5,168 nucleotides of DNA from Candidatus Saccharimonadota bacterium (GTDB lineage: Bacteria; Patescibacteriota; Saccharimonadia; QS-5-54-17): assembly GCA_007131065.1 (NCBI GenBank), contig SLRF01000050.1, positions 1 to 5,168 on the forward strand. Reading direction: 5' to 3'. Each line of letters opens with the position of its first letter. The stretch's first letter is position 1. Shown piece after piece: positions 3,673 to 5,168 of this stretch. The notes beneath the pieces are model-generated. The model saw nothing but the letters and a program-made list of their open reading frames with translations, was not told where the DNA came from and did not search any database. A program made the position numbers and the translations under genes.

Positions 3673-5168
3673 CGTCTAGCCCAGCTACTTCGAAAGATAT
3701 ATCGATACGATCAGGATTGTTCGGCACACTGGACGTCCAGAACGGATCTAGATCTATCTGTACTCGCGTGACATTCGAAATAGACTCTATGATATCTATA
3801 GCGTCCTGATAGTGCTGGCCTGCTAGTTGCTCTTTTAGATTCTCCTCATCCAGGTCGGGACCGATTATACCCTCTGCTTCTACATTGAACACAAACTCAT
3901 CATCAGTAGCCGATATATCTATCTCCTCCAGGCCGGTATCGATAGCACGCAAGCCTTCACCATCCTCTATCTCGGCTATGTATTGCTCTTCTAGTAACCT
4001 TTCTAGATCTCCTTCATCTACTGCCAATAGGGAATAGGTTACCTGGAGAATGATACGTCCTTCGTCCGCTTCTTCTCCAGCATCAGGATCCGAAGCCACG
4101 TCGTTGATATTCTCTAGGAAAGAAGCGTCTATTATATAGTCTTCGTCATCGAACTGTCGTCTGAGCTCGCTCTCTGCCGATTCCCGCTCTTCCTCAAGCA
4201 CTCTTTCCCGAGCGTTCTCAATGTCAGACTCAGACACTACAGTTATCTGCTCCTCACTTCCACCCTCCATGTTGCTACCGCTGCCGTAGACGTTATCCGA
4301 TGAATAGCCCTCTACGCTGTAACTAGTAGGGCCGATATTGTGCTCCTCCCCCATTTCGCTAGCAGTAACCTCCACAGTTGCCTGGCCGTCTTCTGTACAC
4401 TGAAAACCCGAGTCAGCACTACTGCCCGGTACATCGACAGCCCGGTCGGTCGTATAGGTCAGTCCGTTGGCAGCTGTTAGTACAGTACCTGAGGGTATAT
4501 TAATGGTATTTGTAGTCTCACAATTAGTTATAGTCACACTGCCGGTAGCTCTATCACCGACTGTCCTCTCACCCGTAGCGTCGAAAGACCTAGTAAGAGT
4601 TCTCTGTATTTGCCTGGACTCTGCCGCTAAGACTGCCGCTTCATAGTCCGATTCATCGGCGGTAGGATCTAGCTGCATGGAGAAGTCGGCTTCGATGAAT
4701 TGCGTACGACCCTCGACCGATATAGTAGCTTGAGGCATGAGATTGAAAAACGCCCAGATCAATATACCGATTAGTAATAATATTCCCAGGCCAATAAGTA
4801 TGCGTTTTTTAAACCTGTCAAAATCCGGAACTCGCTTTTTCTTGACCTCCTTCTTCTTGTCGCCTCCTTCTACATCCTTGGTAGCGGTCTCCGCACTCTT
4901 GAAATCGGCATCGGTAGGTTGCGATCCGTCTATGGTGGCGCTGGGCATCTCTTTCGCGGTTGTAGCCGGCTCAGGAACTGACGGGTCGGTCTCGAGATTC
5001 GGTGCTGTCAGGAGCTTTAGCTGGCTGGCGACATTAAGAATGCTGGGGTCGCGGGTGATGACGACCAGCTTGGACCCGACACTGTCAGCCGCCTTCTTGA
5101 GTAGTTTGAGGTTAACCACGCTATGGAAAGTGGTAGAGCGCTTGGGCGGAATAAGAGCTATAGTTTCA
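3653..5168 (-). CDS. Membrane-anchored Baseplate_J-like protein (5' end beyond window)
   Basis: Its function is not established. The frame is open to the window edge, adding 16 residues (ETIALIPPKRSTTFHS) before the GTG at 5119. That GTG is internal, because the added residues continue a coherent N-terminal domain rich in hydrophobic strands (KLVVITRDP). Of 504 visible residues, about 1-56 are this cytoplasmic domain, 57-100 an acidic and Pro/Thr/Ser-rich linker, and 103-122 a lysine/arginine cluster. A membrane helix spans about 123-144 (ILIGLGILLLIGILIWAFF). The rest should be outside. Residues about 205-305 resemble the Baseplate_J-like fold of patescibacterial membrane proteins: ATGSVTITN, INIPSGTVLTAANGLTYTT, EMGEEHNIGP, a Gly-Gly turn and ESDIENARE. 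Cys216 and Cys257 could form a disulfide. A strongly acidic region with an ERESAESELRR helix follows, ending in EQLAGQHYQDA and a DPFW motif near 474-477. It overlaps ruvX by 20 nt, so it is probably co-transcribed. Confidence 0.85.
   Translation of the reverse strand, partial: ETIALIPPKRSTTFHSVVNLKLLKKAADSVGSKLVVITRDPSILNVASQLKLLTAPNLETDPSVPEPATTAKEMPSATIDGSQPTDADFKSAETATKDVEGGDKKKEVKKKRVPDFDRFKKRILIGLGILLLIGILIWAFFNLMPQATISVEGRTQFIEADFSMQLDPTADESDYEAAVLAAESRQIQRTLTRSFDATGERTVGDRATGSVTITNCETTNTINIPSGTVLTAANGLTYTTDRAVDVPGSSADSGFQCTEDGQATVEVTASEMGEEHNIGPTSYSVEGYSSDNVYGSGSNMEGGSEEQITVVSESDIENARERVLEEERESAESELRRQFDDEDYIIDASFLENINDVASDPDAGEEADEGRIILQVTYSLLAVDEGDLERLLEEQYIAEIEDGEGLRAIDTGLEEIDISATDDEFVFNVEAEGIIGPDLDEENLKEQLAGQHYQDAIDIIESISNVTRVQIDLDPFWTSSVPNNPDRIDISFEVAGLDDEDTSD

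Overview
The window reads as a compact bacterial chromosome segment in which every supported gene lies on the minus strand. Base composition is close to balanced. Genes are tightly packed and the standard genetic code fits: TGA ends two genes and tryptophan is always TGG. Two things suggest Patescibacteria (CPR), with Saccharibacteria-like lineages my best guess. One is a membrane-anchored Baseplate_J-like protein encoded directly before ruvX and mltG. The other is a secreted LysM-LysM-CHAP hydrolase. This placement is an inference from gene content; no ribosomal RNA or universal marker other than partial obg is present.

Layout in the direction of transcription (high to low coordinates). (1) 5168-2270 is a likely co-transcribed trio: a 5'-truncated Baseplate_J-like single-pass membrane protein, ruvX/yqgF, and mltG. 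The first pair overlaps by 20 nt and the second by 4 nt (ATGA). (2) 2269-1982 is an AT-rich intergenic region. It holds an inverted repeat after mltG, a duplicated block of about 19 bp, a near-consensus sigma-70-type promoter, and a structured leader of about 160 nt with a possible 35-codon upstream ORF. (3) 1981-827 encodes a secreted two-LysM CHAP peptidoglycan hydrolase. Its reading frame clearly extends upstream of the first GTG, and its most plausible start is an ATT behind a good AGGAG. (4) 826-540 holds a possible 31-codon small ORF, a hairpin over its stop codon, and a TTTAGG-like heptamer tract that folds back on an inverted copy. (5) 539-1 is the N-terminal half of the GTPase gene obg, cut by the window edge inside its G domain.

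Functionally the segment mixes envelope work (MltG ends glycan strands; the CHAP protein cuts peptidoglycan outside the cell; the Baseplate_J-like protein exposes a large acidic domain outside the membrane) with housekeeping (RuvX in rRNA processing or recombination, Obg in ribosome assembly). I found no defence system, CRISPR array, transposon, tRNA or rRNA. The most unusual material is at the 5' end of the CHAP gene. It has no ATG, GTG or TTG start upstream of its signal sequence, its Shine-Dalgarno can sit in a hairpin loop with the candidate ATT in a bulge, and its -35 box appears to arise from a 3-bp difference between two copies of a repeat.
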